Positions 1 through 7,809 of a stretch of 16,968 nt of DNA are shown piece by piece. The notes below the pieces were generated by a model, which made no database searches, had not been told where the DNA came from, and saw only the letters and a list, made by a program, of their open reading frames with translations. How positions within the stretch are numbered: position 1 is the stretch's first letter; each line of letters starts with the position of its first letter. The stretch spans positions 1 through 16,968 of the forward strand of contig CAZQXO010000044.1 in the NCBI GenBank assembly GCA_964597445.1. The letters run 5' to 3'. Source of the DNA: UBA10649 sp964597445. GTDB taxonomy: Bacteria > Actinomycetota > Actinomycetes > S36-B12. Made by a program: the position numbers and the translations under genes.

Positions 1-29
1 TCGACGACCTCGCGATGTGAGGTGTCGCG

Positions 30-1493
30 TCAGGACGTCGTTCCCGGCAGTGAGTCTCGCGGCTGGATGTCGGTGGGCAGGCGAATGAACTGCGGCGGTG
101 CGGGCGGAGTCAGGAAGCGCACACCGCTGATCGCGACCTCGCTGATGATGTCCGTCGACGGAGTCCGCGGGGGATAGACGGAGTCGATCGTCAGTCGAAC
201 CGTCTCCGTTGTGACCTTCGGAAACCGGACGAGCTGCTGCAGGTCTGCATCGGTCTGCACGAGATCGAGTTGCGCTTCAACGCTGCTGCCGTCATCGAAG
301 GTCAGGGTGATGTCCCTGGGCGTCGCCACGGCGCGGCTGTCAAACACGCCGTTCTGGATGCCGGGCAAGATCACCATGCGATTGATCGTGTAGGTGTCAT
401 CGAACCAGAACATGAGAGACTCGCCCGCCCCCTGCGCCTCGGAGGGCACCGACACCCAGAAGGTCGTCGCGTCCGGTCCAAGGATGTCGCGCGGCGATGT
501 GCCTCGCGTGGTGGTGGTGGCGAGCACGTCTTCGATCACGGCCTGGTTGCCCGCGTACGGATCGATGAACGTGTTGATGAGTTGGTAGACGTTCGTCAGG
601 CCGAACCGGAACTGGAAGGCACCCGGGCCGAAGAGCGCAAAGAGGAGGCTGCTGATGAGTACGCCGGCGAGGGTGAGCACGAGTATCGGTGTGCGCCAGC
701 TGCGGCTGAGGCCGGCGCGCGGGCGGCGCTTGTTCTCCGCGGGCGTGACCGGCGACGTGGGCTCCACGGCCTTGGTCGTCGGGGCCAGAAGTGCATGCGC
801 CATCGGGGCTCCGCACCAGGTGCAGTAGGCGCGCTCTCGGACGTTCAGTCGCGAGCAGCGGGAGCAGGGCGTGTCACCCTCGACGGTCGCGGTGAGCAGC
901 GGGCGGGTGGTCTCGATGGTGCGGCGCGCGAGCGTCTGTGGAGCACGCGCCTCGACTCGGCGTGGCTCGACCGGGACAGCCAGGGTCTCGGTGACCTGCA
1001 CGGTCTCCACGGTCTCGTCGCGGTCCACTGCCGGATCCGGCAGCTCGGTCGCTGTCGCACGTCGCCGCGGCCAGAGCACGACGGCCCACACGAGAGACAC
1101 CACGGCGGCGGCCACGCCGATGACCCCGCCGACGGCCCACCACAGAACCGGCACGAGAACGAGCCCGGCCAGAATGGCCCCGATCGTGCCCACGAAACTG
1201 CCCGCCCGCGCGGATGCGGCCGCCGGTGGCGGCGGGGGAACCGGTTGTGCGCTGCTGCGAACCTCGATGACGTCCCGGACGGTCTCCTCGACCACCGTCA
1301 CCTCCTCCGGTGGCGAGGTGTCGAGGTCCACGACCGTGTTCGCCGGCGCCTCGGTCGAGGGCTCGAGACCCTCGGGAGTGGGACGCCACGGCGGGTCGCC
1401 GGCGAACTCGAGGTAGGCACCGCACTCCGGACAGTGGGGACCCCACGGCACCGTCGAGGTGCACGTCAGGCAGCGGATGGTCGTCTGGGTCAT
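30..1493 (-). CDS. Zinc-ribbon membrane protein with extracellular discoidin-like domain (CisA-like)
   Basis: This 487-aa protein is the last gene of the operon, 9 nt after the tail protein I gene, with an ATG start preceded by a weak AGGCGG. Two CxxC...CxxC zinc ribbons are visible (C8, C11, C21, C24 and C210, C213, C224, C227). A Pro-rich stretch (about 82-95) precedes two hydrophobic segments (about 102-120 and 121-141) followed by WPRRR. A third membrane segment (about 269-291) follows a basic KRRPR/SRSWR stretch. The positive-inside rule places both zinc ribbons in the cytoplasm and the C-terminal beta-rich domain (about 318-462) outside; that domain resembles discoidin/NADase-type glycan-binding domains. 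From memory, Streptomyces coelicolor systems have a membrane protein, CisA, at the same position that recruits the particle to the membrane. A role as membrane dock or trigger is inferred from architecture and position. Confidence 0.82.
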   Translation of the reverse strand: MTQTTIRCLTCTSTVPWGPHCPECGAYLEFAGDPPWRPTPEGLEPSTEAPANTVVDLDTSPPEEVTVVEETVRDVIEVRSSAQPVPPPPPAAASARAGSFVGTIGAILAGLVLVPVLWWAVGGVIGVAAAVVSLVWAVVLWPRRRATATELPDPAVDRDETVETVQVTETLAVPVEPRRVEARAPQTLARRTIETTRPLLTATVEGDTPCSRCSRLNVRERAYCTWCGAPMAHALLAPTTKAVEPTSPVTPAENKRRPRAGLSRSWRTPILVLTLAGVLISSLLFALFGPGAFQFRFGLTNVYQLINTFIDPYAGNQAVIEDVLATTTTRGTSPRDILGPDATTFWVSVPSEAQGAGESLMFWFDDTYTINRMVILPGIQNGVFDSRAVATPRDITLTFDDGSSVEAQLDLVQTDADLQQLVRFPKVTTETVRLTIDSVYPPRTPSTDIISEVAISGVRFLTPPAPPQFIRLPTDIQPRDSLPGTTS

Positions 1494-1502
1494 GGGTGCC
1501 GC

Positions 1503-2075
1503 CTAGCCGATCTCGACCCGTACAGGCACGTGAGCAGGAACGAGGTCGTGGATGAGGCGGCGCAGGCGCTCGGCACCCTGGTCTCCGGGAACCCGCGGGC
1601 CCGCGACGGAGATGACGACTGTCGCATCCTGCGGGCTGCTCCACTGGCGTGGATCCGTCGGCGTGGTGCTCGTGAAGATGCCACCGGTGTCGTAGACCTC
1701 CACGCGCTCGGCCTCGCGGGGCACGAGCCGCTCGTGCAGGACGGTGCTCGTGCCGACCCAGGCCATGGTGCGATGGGCCATCGCGACGTCCTCGCGCAGC
1801 TGCTCCTCGTCCTGCGCCTGATCGATCATCGCGAGGATCCAGGAGCCGAGGTAAGCCACCATGTCGGGGGGAGCCAGCCTCGGATCGAGGTACGCGTCGA
1901 AGCAGTCGAGGGTCGAGATGACGGGCGCCCAGACCTCGTCGAGGGCGGTGAGGAAGGCGACGACCATGGGATCGTCCGCCAGCATCGCGGGGACGTGGTC
2001 GGCCAAGGGGAACGGGCTGACGGCGCCCGGGATTCCCTGGCGGCCCAGCGGCACGATCTCGGCGCCGGTCGTCAT
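1503..2075 (-). CDS. Phage tail protein I-like baseplate protein (Afp12-like)
   Basis: This 190-aa protein matches the family of small tail proteins (P2 gpI type, the TIGR02242 group as I recognise it) that follow the gpJ-like gene in these clusters. The N-terminal third contains the typical helical stretch with LDPRLAPPDMVAYLGSW (about residues 63-79). The middle has the usual region rich in acidic residues and then basic ones, and the C-terminus a short beta-rich domain ending in PVRVEIG. The ATG start overlaps the stop of the upstream baseplate gene as ATGA, so translation is probably coupled. In the Afp family this component joins gpJ-like wedges at the periphery of the baseplate. The assignment rests on sequence pattern plus conserved gene order; Cys58 is the only cysteine and no export signal is visible. 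Confidence 0.82.
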   Translation of the reverse strand: MTTGAEIVPLGRQGIPGAVSPFPLADHVPAMLADDPMVVAFLTALDEVWAPVISTLDCFDAYLDPRLAPPDMVAYLGSWILAMIDQAQDEEQLREDVAMAHRTMAWVGTSTVLHERLVPREAERVEVYDTGGIFTSTTPTDPRQWSSPQDATVVISVAGPRVPGDQGAERLRRLIHDLVPAHVPVRVEIG

Positions 2076-4012
2076 TCGCGCACCTCGATCTCGTTGCCGA
2101 CGCAGAAGAGCAGTGATCGTGGGTCCGGCTGCACGATGTCACCGGGGATGCCGCGAGTTCCCGTGACGACGTCGGCGGGGATGAGTCGGACGAGGTCGAC
2201 GTAGGCCACGCCCGGCACCTGCTGGAGCACCGAGTGAACCTCACCGATGACGAGGGGATGCCCGAAGGGCCATCCCGTGCCTCGAGGGCCGCCCGTCACG
2301 GGGTGGAGGTAGGCGCGCAGTGCAGCGTCGGCACGGGCCGAGACCGTGCGGGCGTCCGCGCCGGGCTGGGCGATGATTCGGGTGGCCACGACGACACCGA
2401 GGTAGGACGGCGGCTCGATGTGGAGGATCGAGCCGAGCACGCGCCTGGGCTCGAGCAGGTCACGGATCTGGTCGAGCACCTCGGCCGGCGGCTGCAGGAG
2501 GGAGAAGTCCCGAAGGTCAGCCGGCACTGTCGGAATCACCTGCACCAGCACGTGACCGGGTCGCCCCGTCTCCGACGCGTCACGGCAGGCGACCCGCGCG
2601 ATGGAGGGAGCGGCGAGGCGCACGAGCATCTCGTAGTCCTTCGCGCTCACCGCACGCGTCTGCGTGCGCACGGTGATCGCTGCGCGCTCCTTGAGGTCAT
2701 CGACCGTCTCAGCATCGGAACCGCCGATCGCGGCCCGTGGATTCGTGACGCTCGTGACGAACGGGATGCTGGAGCGTAGGACGGTGAGCGTGCCGGCTTC
2801 GACATTGCCCTGGCGGCCGCCGCCGACGAAGTACTGAGGCACGCGCACCATGCTCTGCGCGGGCGGTGTGGCGCCGTAGAGTCGGGCGCTGCCGTCGGGC
2901 TGACGCACGACAGGACCGAAGCGGATCTCGCCCGAGACCATGTCGACCGTGAAATGGCGATCCGTCGGGCCCGAGTCCACGAAGCTCTCGACGCGCTCCC
3001 ACGTCTCCCATCCCTGGGCCCCACTGACCTCGATGGTCATGTAGAGCTGACCCGCGATGAGCGGGGACCGTGAGAGCGTGAGTCGATCACCGGGAGTGCC
3101 GCTGCAGGGTCCCAGAAGCTCACCGAGAACCGGCTCGCAGTGCTGCGCCCGCACAACGCCCCCGATGGCACTCGCCGTGACCGTCCCGATGGTGGGGGTC
3201 ACGCGATAGCGAGGCTGACCGGGCGAGGCCTCCACGACGCGAATCCGCACCCAGGCCCCCTCGATGCCCGCAATGGTCGAGAGCGCATGGTCCTTGAGGA
3301 AGAACTCGATGTCGCCGTCGCGGTTCAGGCCGCCGGTGTCGTCCGAGAGCAGGTCGACGGGACGCCACTCCTGGCCGTTCCACGACTCGACGACATAGGG
3401 AGGGTTGCGTGGATCCACGCCGATGCCCTCGATGGTCGGTGCGCCGGCGAACGACAGACGGACGATGCACTCGGGTGCAAGCGCCGAAAGAGCCAGGTAG
3501 AGGGCGTCATCGGGCCGGGGCATCTCAGAGAAGGCGGGGAACTCGCGCTGGAGAGCACGGGCCTCGTCGTGACCCTCGAACGGGCCGTCGACCGACTTCG
3601 TGAGCACCTCTCGCACCGCGAGAGTGGGGATGAGGAGATCCCTCTGCGTGGTGAAGGTGATGGGGGGTGCCGGCGTCGTTCGAGGCGTCGACACGAGGGT
3701 GCCCTCGGGGATGACGACATCGAGCTCCTGCGCGACCGAGAGTCGGAACTCCAGCTCCGTCGTCGCCGCGCCGGGAGGCATCAGCTGCTCACCGAGCAGC
3801 TCGAGGAACTTCACGTAGTGGCGATCCGGCACCCGGTTCAGTCGGTAGATCAGCTGATCGGCCATGTAGGCGAATGTCTCGATGAGCGTGACGCCCGGAT
3901 CCGAGACGTTGTGGTCAGTCCAGTTCGGGTTGCGCAGCTGGACGAGCCGCTTCGCCTCGTCGACGAGGTCCTGGAAGCCACGATCGTCGAGATTGGGTGC
4001 GGGAAGGGTCAC
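2072..4012 (-). CDS. gpJ-like baseplate assembly protein (Afp11-like)
   Basis: This 646-aa protein is the large baseplate wedge component, related to P2 gpJ and T4 gp6 and of the 'putative baseplate assembly protein' type (TIGR02243-like). The diagnostic N-terminal block is clear: NWTDHNVSDPGVTLIETFAY followed by MADQLIYRLNRVPDRHYVKF, about residues 30-70. A long middle region of beta-rich inserted domains follows, then the conserved AIGGSDAETVDDLKERA block (about 423-439) and the C-terminal region around LLEPRRVLGSILHIEPPSYLG. The start is GTG, overlapping the stop of the gp25-like gene by 4 nt. In contractile tails this protein forms the wedge ring that surrounds the hub and transmits contraction to the sheath. 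Length is lower than that of Afp11 in Serratia but normal for actinobacterial versions, judged from memory. Confidence 0.9.
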   Translation of the reverse strand: MTLPAPNLDDRGFQDLVDEAKRLVQLRNPNWTDHNVSDPGVTLIETFAYMADQLIYRLNRVPDRHYVKFLELLGEQLMPPGAATTELEFRLSVAQELDVVIPEGTLVSTPRTTPAPPITFTTQRDLLIPTLAVREVLTKSVDGPFEGHDEARALQREFPAFSEMPRPDDALYLALSALAPECIVRLSFAGAPTIEGIGVDPRNPPYVVESWNGQEWRPVDLLSDDTGGLNRDGDIEFFLKDHALSTIAGIEGAWVRIRVVEASPGQPRYRVTPTIGTVTASAIGGVVRAQHCEPVLGELLGPCSGTPGDRLTLSRSPLIAGQLYMTIEVSGAQGWETWERVESFVDSGPTDRHFTVDMVSGEIRFGPVVRQPDGSARLYGATPPAQSMVRVPQYFVGGGRQGNVEAGTLTVLRSSIPFVTSVTNPRAAIGGSDAETVDDLKERAAITVRTQTRAVSAKDYEMLVRLAAPSIARVACRDASETGRPGHVLVQVIPTVPADLRDFSLLQPPAEVLDQIRDLLEPRRVLGSILHIEPPSYLGVVVATRIIAQPGADARTVSARADAALRAYLHPVTGGPRGTGWPFGHPLVIGEVHSVLQQVPGVAYVDLVRLIPADVVTGTRGIPGDIVQPDPRSLLFCVGNEIEVRE

Positions 4013-4425
4013 GGTTCCACCTCGGTTGGGATGACATAGAACGGCACCAGGAGGTTGCGGGGGTCATACGTCCCCTTCAGCTGGTACCTCACGGTGATGT
4101 TGACGAGGGAGGGATCGTCACCGAACTCGGCCTTGACCTCGATGACGTCGATGCGTGGCTCCCATCGGGCGAGGGAGTCGCCCACCTCCACCTGGATGCG
4201 GCTGAGCAGATCGATGGTGCCCGGCTCGAAGAGCATGTCGTGGATCGCGCAGCCGAACTCCGGTCGCATGGGTCGCTCGCCGTACGCGGTACCAAGAATC
4301 AGGCGCATAGCGCGCTCGACATTCTCGTAGCCCGAGACCATGCGCATGCCACCCTGAGGGGAGATGTCCCACGGGAAGGCGAACCCGCGCCCGGTGAAGG
4401 CCGCATCGACGTGATGAGTGCTCAA
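4009..4425 (-). CDS. GPW/gp25-family baseplate wedge protein (Afp9-like)
   Basis: This 138-aa protein has the hallmarks of the T4 gp25 family: GERPMRPEFGCAIHDMLFEP (about residues 49-68) and the strictly conserved EPR motif at residues 89-91. In contractile systems gp25 anchors the first sheath ring to the baseplate, and its EPR strand packs against gpJ-like wedges. The encoded start is TTG at 4425-4423, overlapping the TGA of the upstream spike gene (TTGA), so it is probably translated by coupled re-initiation. No better ATG or GTG exists before the first internal Met at residue 27, which would remove part of the conserved N-terminus. It is followed by the gpJ-like gene through a GTGA overlap. 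Confidence 0.92.
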   Translation of the reverse strand: MSTHHVDAAFTGRGFAFPWDISPQGGMRMVSGYENVERAMRLILGTAYGERPMRPEFGCAIHDMLFEPGTIDLLSRIQVEVGDSLARWEPRIDVIEVKAEFGDDPSLVNITVRYQLKGTYDPRNLLVPFYVIPTEVEP

Positions 4426-6287
4426 TTCAGCTTCACCACCGCTCCCTTGACCGTCGTGGTGCCCGCTGCCTTCATCGTCAGGCTCGCGGTGGCGTCGATC
4501 GTCACGTTCGTGCCCTTCAGCTTCAAGGCCGACGTCGCCGAGACATTGATGTTGGGCGCCGAGACGTCAACCTTGCCCTTGCCGGTCACCTTCACCGGGC
4601 CCTGACTGTCGATGGCGACGTCCTTGGCCGTGACCTTGGCATTGCGCTCCGTCTTCACGATGACATCCTGCGCGCTGTTGATGGTGAGCGAGTTGTCGCC
4701 CTTGGTGGTGATCGTGATTCCGTGCTTGTCGGAGAGCACGATCGAGCACGAGGTGCCGTTCTTGACCTGCAGCGTGATGCTGGACGAGTCGGCGCTGTCG
4801 TCGAAGATGAGCTGGTGGCCGGCCTTGGTGGTCAGGGCCGTGATCACCGGCTTGCCCTGCTCGATCAGCTTGGTGTTCGGGATCTTCCCGGACTCCTTGC
4901 CGAAGACGCTGCCGATCACGAACGGTGAGTCGAGTTGCCCGTTCTCGAACGCTACGACGACCTCGTCCTTGGGGTGTGGCATGAGCTGGAGCCCGACGTC
5001 CTTGCCGGCACCCAGTTGAAGCACGCGACACCAGTCGGTCACGTACTTCGAGTCCAGCCAGGGAAGGGAGAGCTTCACACGACCGAGCTTCTTCGGATCA
5101 TTGATGTCGCTGACGATGGCCGGATACACGCCGTGGAAGCGCTGCGGCGGAGGTGCCTTCATCGCGAGGTTACCGAACGTGCGGTCGTCGAGACCGGAGC
5201 AGAGGATCTCGGTCGTGAAACCACCGGCGCTCGGATCGAAGACATGCGAGATGCCGCTGACGGTGTGGATACCGGACGCGTCCCCGAAGTCCTCGACCTT
5301 GATCAGGCGGTTGAGCTTCACGAGGGGATTGCCGCGAACCAGGAGGGTCACGTCGATCGCGCCGCCTGCGATGCGAGTCGCGGCGCCCTTGGCTGCGCGA
5401 TCGGCCTGAGCCTTCGTCGATGCGAAGGTCTCGAGCGTGGTGACGGTGCCTGCCTTCTTCGATGGCTGGAAGCGATCGATCTTCGCGGTGACGAGGTCAC
5501 TTGAGCTGACGGAGTCGTCTCCGGAGACGTCCTTGCTCTTCGCGTCGTCCCATCCCGGCACGGCCACACCCTTCGGGATGCCCGCACTCGTGACACTCGC
5601 GCGCACCGACCGGACACGTCGGTCGCCGAGCTTGAACTTGGTGTCGCTGCTCACTGTGCCCGTGGCCTTCTTGGGTGGGCCGAAGAACAGCTGGGTCTTG
5701 CCGATGGTCAGCTGGGTGTAGACGCGCACGAAGGTGACCCAGCCCTGCTCGCGGGCAAGGCGGACGAGGAAGTCCCAGTCGGTCTCGTTGGACTGCACGA
5801 CGAAGGGATGGGACGTGCCCGATGTGCTGATGTCACTGCCGAGAAGGCTGTCGAGGGAGTAGTTGCCGGCGATCTTCTTGGCGATCTCGCCGTAGGACAT
5901 GTCCTTGAAGGATCGGGTGCGTCGGGCCGCCATCATCTCGTAGGCACCGTCGTAGGCGCGCAGGACGAGTCGGGAGCCGTGACCGGGATCGGTCCGGAAC
6001 TCGCGGCTGGCAATCGTCCCGCGGAAGACGATGTCGCCTGTCAGGTCTCCGAGACCGTAGGCGAAGACGGAGATGGTCTTGCCGATCTGCGACTTGTAGC
6101 CGCCGAAATCCTTCAGCTTCCTGGGGCCCCCCTTGATCTCCACCTCGCACACGCGAGGAACACCGAGGGCGGCCTCCACCGTGACGCGGGCGATCTGCGC
6201 CTGCTCCTCATCGGTGATGTGGCTGCGATCCCAGAGCAGACGGAGGTTGCCACCGGGCGAGTCGTAGTTGCTGCCGAGGAGGCCCAT
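4422..6287 (-). CDS. VgrG-like spike protein (gp27/gp5 fusion, Afp8-like)
   Basis: This 621-aa protein forms the trimeric hub and spike below the inner tube. The gp27-like hub portion covers about residues 1-375 and contains a conserved stretch with ETDWDFLVRLAREQGWV (168-184). An OB-fold follows at about 383-462 (HGVYPAIVSDINDPKKLGRV and GQLDSPFVIGSVF). The C-terminal 120 residues are a gp5-type beta-helix with short alternating valine/threonine/lysine repeats. No enzymatic extension follows the beta-helix, and there is no lysozyme domain between hub and OB-fold, so the protein is structural. The ATG start shares one base with the upstream stop (TGATG) and has a strong GGAGGAGG ribosome binding site. 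The PAAR-like protein encoded at 13312-13698 should cap its tip. Confidence 0.92.
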   Translation of the reverse strand: MGLLGSNYDSPGGNLRLLWDRSHITDEEQAQIARVTVEAALGVPRVCEVEIKGGPRKLKDFGGYKSQIGKTISVFAYGLGDLTGDIVFRGTIASREFRTDPGHGSRLVLRAYDGAYEMMAARRTRSFKDMSYGEIAKKIAGNYSLDSLLGSDISTSGTSHPFVVQSNETDWDFLVRLAREQGWVTFVRVYTQLTIGKTQLFFGPPKKATGTVSSDTKFKLGDRRVRSVRASVTSAGIPKGVAVPGWDDAKSKDVSGDDSVSSSDLVTAKIDRFQPSKKAGTVTTLETFASTKAQADRAAKGAATRIAGGAIDVTLLVRGNPLVKLNRLIKVEDFGDASGIHTVSGISHVFDPSAGGFTTEILCSGLDDRTFGNLAMKAPPPQRFHGVYPAIVSDINDPKKLGRVKLSLPWLDSKYVTDWCRVLQLGAGKDVGLQLMPHPKDEVVVAFENGQLDSPFVIGSVFGKESGKIPNTKLIEQGKPVITALTTKAGHQLIFDDSADSSSITLQVKNGTSCSIVLSDKHGITITTKGDNSLTINSAQDVIVKTERNAKVTAKDVAIDSQGPVKVTGKGKVDVSAPNINVSATSALKLKGTNVTIDATASLTMKAAGTTTVKGAVVKLN

Positions 6288-7807
6288 CAGTCCTCCTCCA
6301 CGCCGGGGATGTCGTCCTCGGCGTCCTCATCGACGATGACGGTGCCACCCTCATTGCGCTTCGGCAGGTCTGCAGGTGAGGGGAGCAGCATCGTCCGGCC
6401 GGCCGGGATGCGCAGCGGGTCATCGACTCCGTTGTGCTCGGCGATGTCGCGCCAGTGCCGGGGTGACTGGTACGCGCGGTAGGCGATGTGGGCGAGCGTG
6501 TCGCTCTCCAGCAGCGTCTCGGTGAGCTCGGGTGCCAGGCCCCCCGAGGTCGGGTTGGTCAGGGAGCCCGTGGACGGGTACTGCGTGAGCTCGATGCTGC
6601 CGACGGCCTTGGCAGGAGAGCCGTCAGCATTGAACTTGACGATCTGCGACGAGAACTGCGACACGACTGAGAGCGGCGAGATGAACGATCCCCACAGGAG
6701 CATGACCAGCGGGGGAGTGGTTGCGGTCGACCAGAACGAGTTCGAGTAGTTCTCGACCAGCATGAGCATCTTCTTGAGCTCGCCCATGACGTCGCGCTGA
6801 CGGCCGTAGCCGATCGAGCGATTCGGCCGCAGGCTCGCCTGCTGCGTCATCATGAGGAACTCGAACTCGATCTTCATCGGCTGCGGGCCGTTCCACTCCA
6901 GTGGACCGGACTGCTCCGACGACGTGGAGTCGGTGACCTCCCAGCTGGCGCCCTTCTTGATCTTCATGCTGGCTGGTGGAAGGAAGAACTCGACCGAGTC
7001 GTACTCCGCCGCGAGCATGGCGGCCTGACGTGCGATGGCGGAGCCGAGGGATCCGATGCCGAGCATGCCGCCGATGGCGGAGGAGCCGAGTGTCCAGGAG
7101 CTCATCTTCGCGAGCATCTTGCGCGTCACGCTGCCCGTGTTGGGGATGATGACGAGCTTGCAGGGCTCGACCTTCTCCTCGTTCGCGATCGACGCGTCGA
7201 TCATCGGGGTGGCGCCGCCGAAGGCCTCCACGTTGTAGCCGGAGAACGTGAAGGTCAGCGTCTCGATGGTCGTGGGGGGCATGACGCCCGTGCCGATCGA
7301 GTTGACCAGGCCGGCTTGGAAGCTCGGTGCGTTCCAGGTCTCGGGAAGGCAGTTGCGGAAGACGATGCTGTACTTCTTGCTCGAGCTTCCGTCGGGCACC
7401 TCGACTGTGATGGCGACGTCGGTGGGGCCGTTCTTGTTGGCCCAGCTGAACCACTCGGTGATGTGCGTGCTGGTGCCCGGCGTCCACGGGCGGGCGATCT
7501 CGACGCGACCGTAGGTGATCCGCTCGATCTGCCGGAAGGTCGTGCGCATGTAGCCGCCGGCGGGAAGGTCGTTGGCGTTCATCTCCATGGAGCCGAGCGA
7601 CATCGACTGCCATCCCCCGCCGAGGGAGGGCTCACGCACCGCATCGACGGCGATGGAGAAGCCGGAGAAGTAGCCGGCGGGGTTGTCGGGGTCGTACCGG
7701 GTGGGACCGAAGCCGCCACCCCCACCGAGCCCGCCCATGGCGCCACCGGCCATGCCAGCCAGGCCGCTGAGGAGGGCGTTGAGGTCACCGAAGGGCATCA
7801 GGGACAC
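6287..7807 (-). CDS. Tube-initiator/gp53-like/LysM fusion (Afp5-Afp7-like)
   Basis: Three parts are visible in 506 aa. Residues about 46-193 form a gp19-like tail-tube domain (FSGFSIAVDAVREPSL, FRQIERITYGRVEIARPWTP, then ETLTFTFSGY), like Afp1/Afp5. A Gly/Ala-rich hydrophobic linker follows (about 194-268). Residues about 269-408 match the Afp7-like CIS tube/gp53 family, and about 432-476 form a LysM motif (ESDTLAHIAYRAYQSPRHW...RIPAGRTMLLP). In Afp and PVC the tube initiator and Afp7 are separate genes, so this polypeptide may do both jobs, connecting the first tube ring to the spike; LysM modules in T4 gp53-like proteins clamp the baseplate. GTG at 7807 is preferred because GGAGGT (7817-7812) lies 4 nt upstream; a GTG at 7819 would give 510 aa. 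A Gly-rich N-terminal segment (about 17-33) precedes the tube domain. Confidence 0.87.
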   Translation of the reverse strand: MSLMPFGDLNALLSGLAGMAGGAMGGLGGGGGFGPTRYDPDNPAGYFSGFSIAVDAVREPSLGGGWQSMSLGSMEMNANDLPAGGYMRTTFRQIERITYGRVEIARPWTPGTSTHITEWFSWANKNGPTDVAITVEVPDGSSSKKYSIVFRNCLPETWNAPSFQAGLVNSIGTGVMPPTTIETLTFTFSGYNVEAFGGATPMIDASIANEEKVEPCKLVIIPNTGSVTRKMLAKMSSWTLGSSAIGGMLGIGSLGSAIARQAAMLAAEYDSVEFFLPPASMKIKKGASWEVTDSTSSEQSGPLEWNGPQPMKIEFEFLMMTQQASLRPNRSIGYGRQRDVMGELKKMLMLVENYSNSFWSTATTPPLVMLLWGSFISPLSVVSQFSSQIVKFNADGSPAKAVGSIELTQYPSTGSLTNPTSGGLAPELTETLLESDTLAHIAYRAYQSPRHWRDIAEHNGVDDPLRIPAGRTMLLPSPADLPKRNEGGTVIVDEDAEDDIPGVEED

Positions 7808-7809
7808 GA

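Noticed and set aside
1..20. Possible end of a convergent plus-strand gene (DDLAM then TGA at 18-20)
   Set aside because: Only five codons are in the window, so a coding frame cannot be told from chance.
11..29. Hairpin CGCGA/TCGCG just after the stop of the membrane protein gene
   Set aside because: Only five base pairs with a nine-base loop and no U-tract; it could help end the operon, but the evidence is too weak to call a terminator.
270..2204. Long plus-strand open frame of 644 codons
   Set aside because: It lies antisense to the membrane protein, tail protein I and gpJ-like genes, crosses their boundaries, and has low-complexity His/Arg/Gly-rich composition typical of GC-rich shadow frames.
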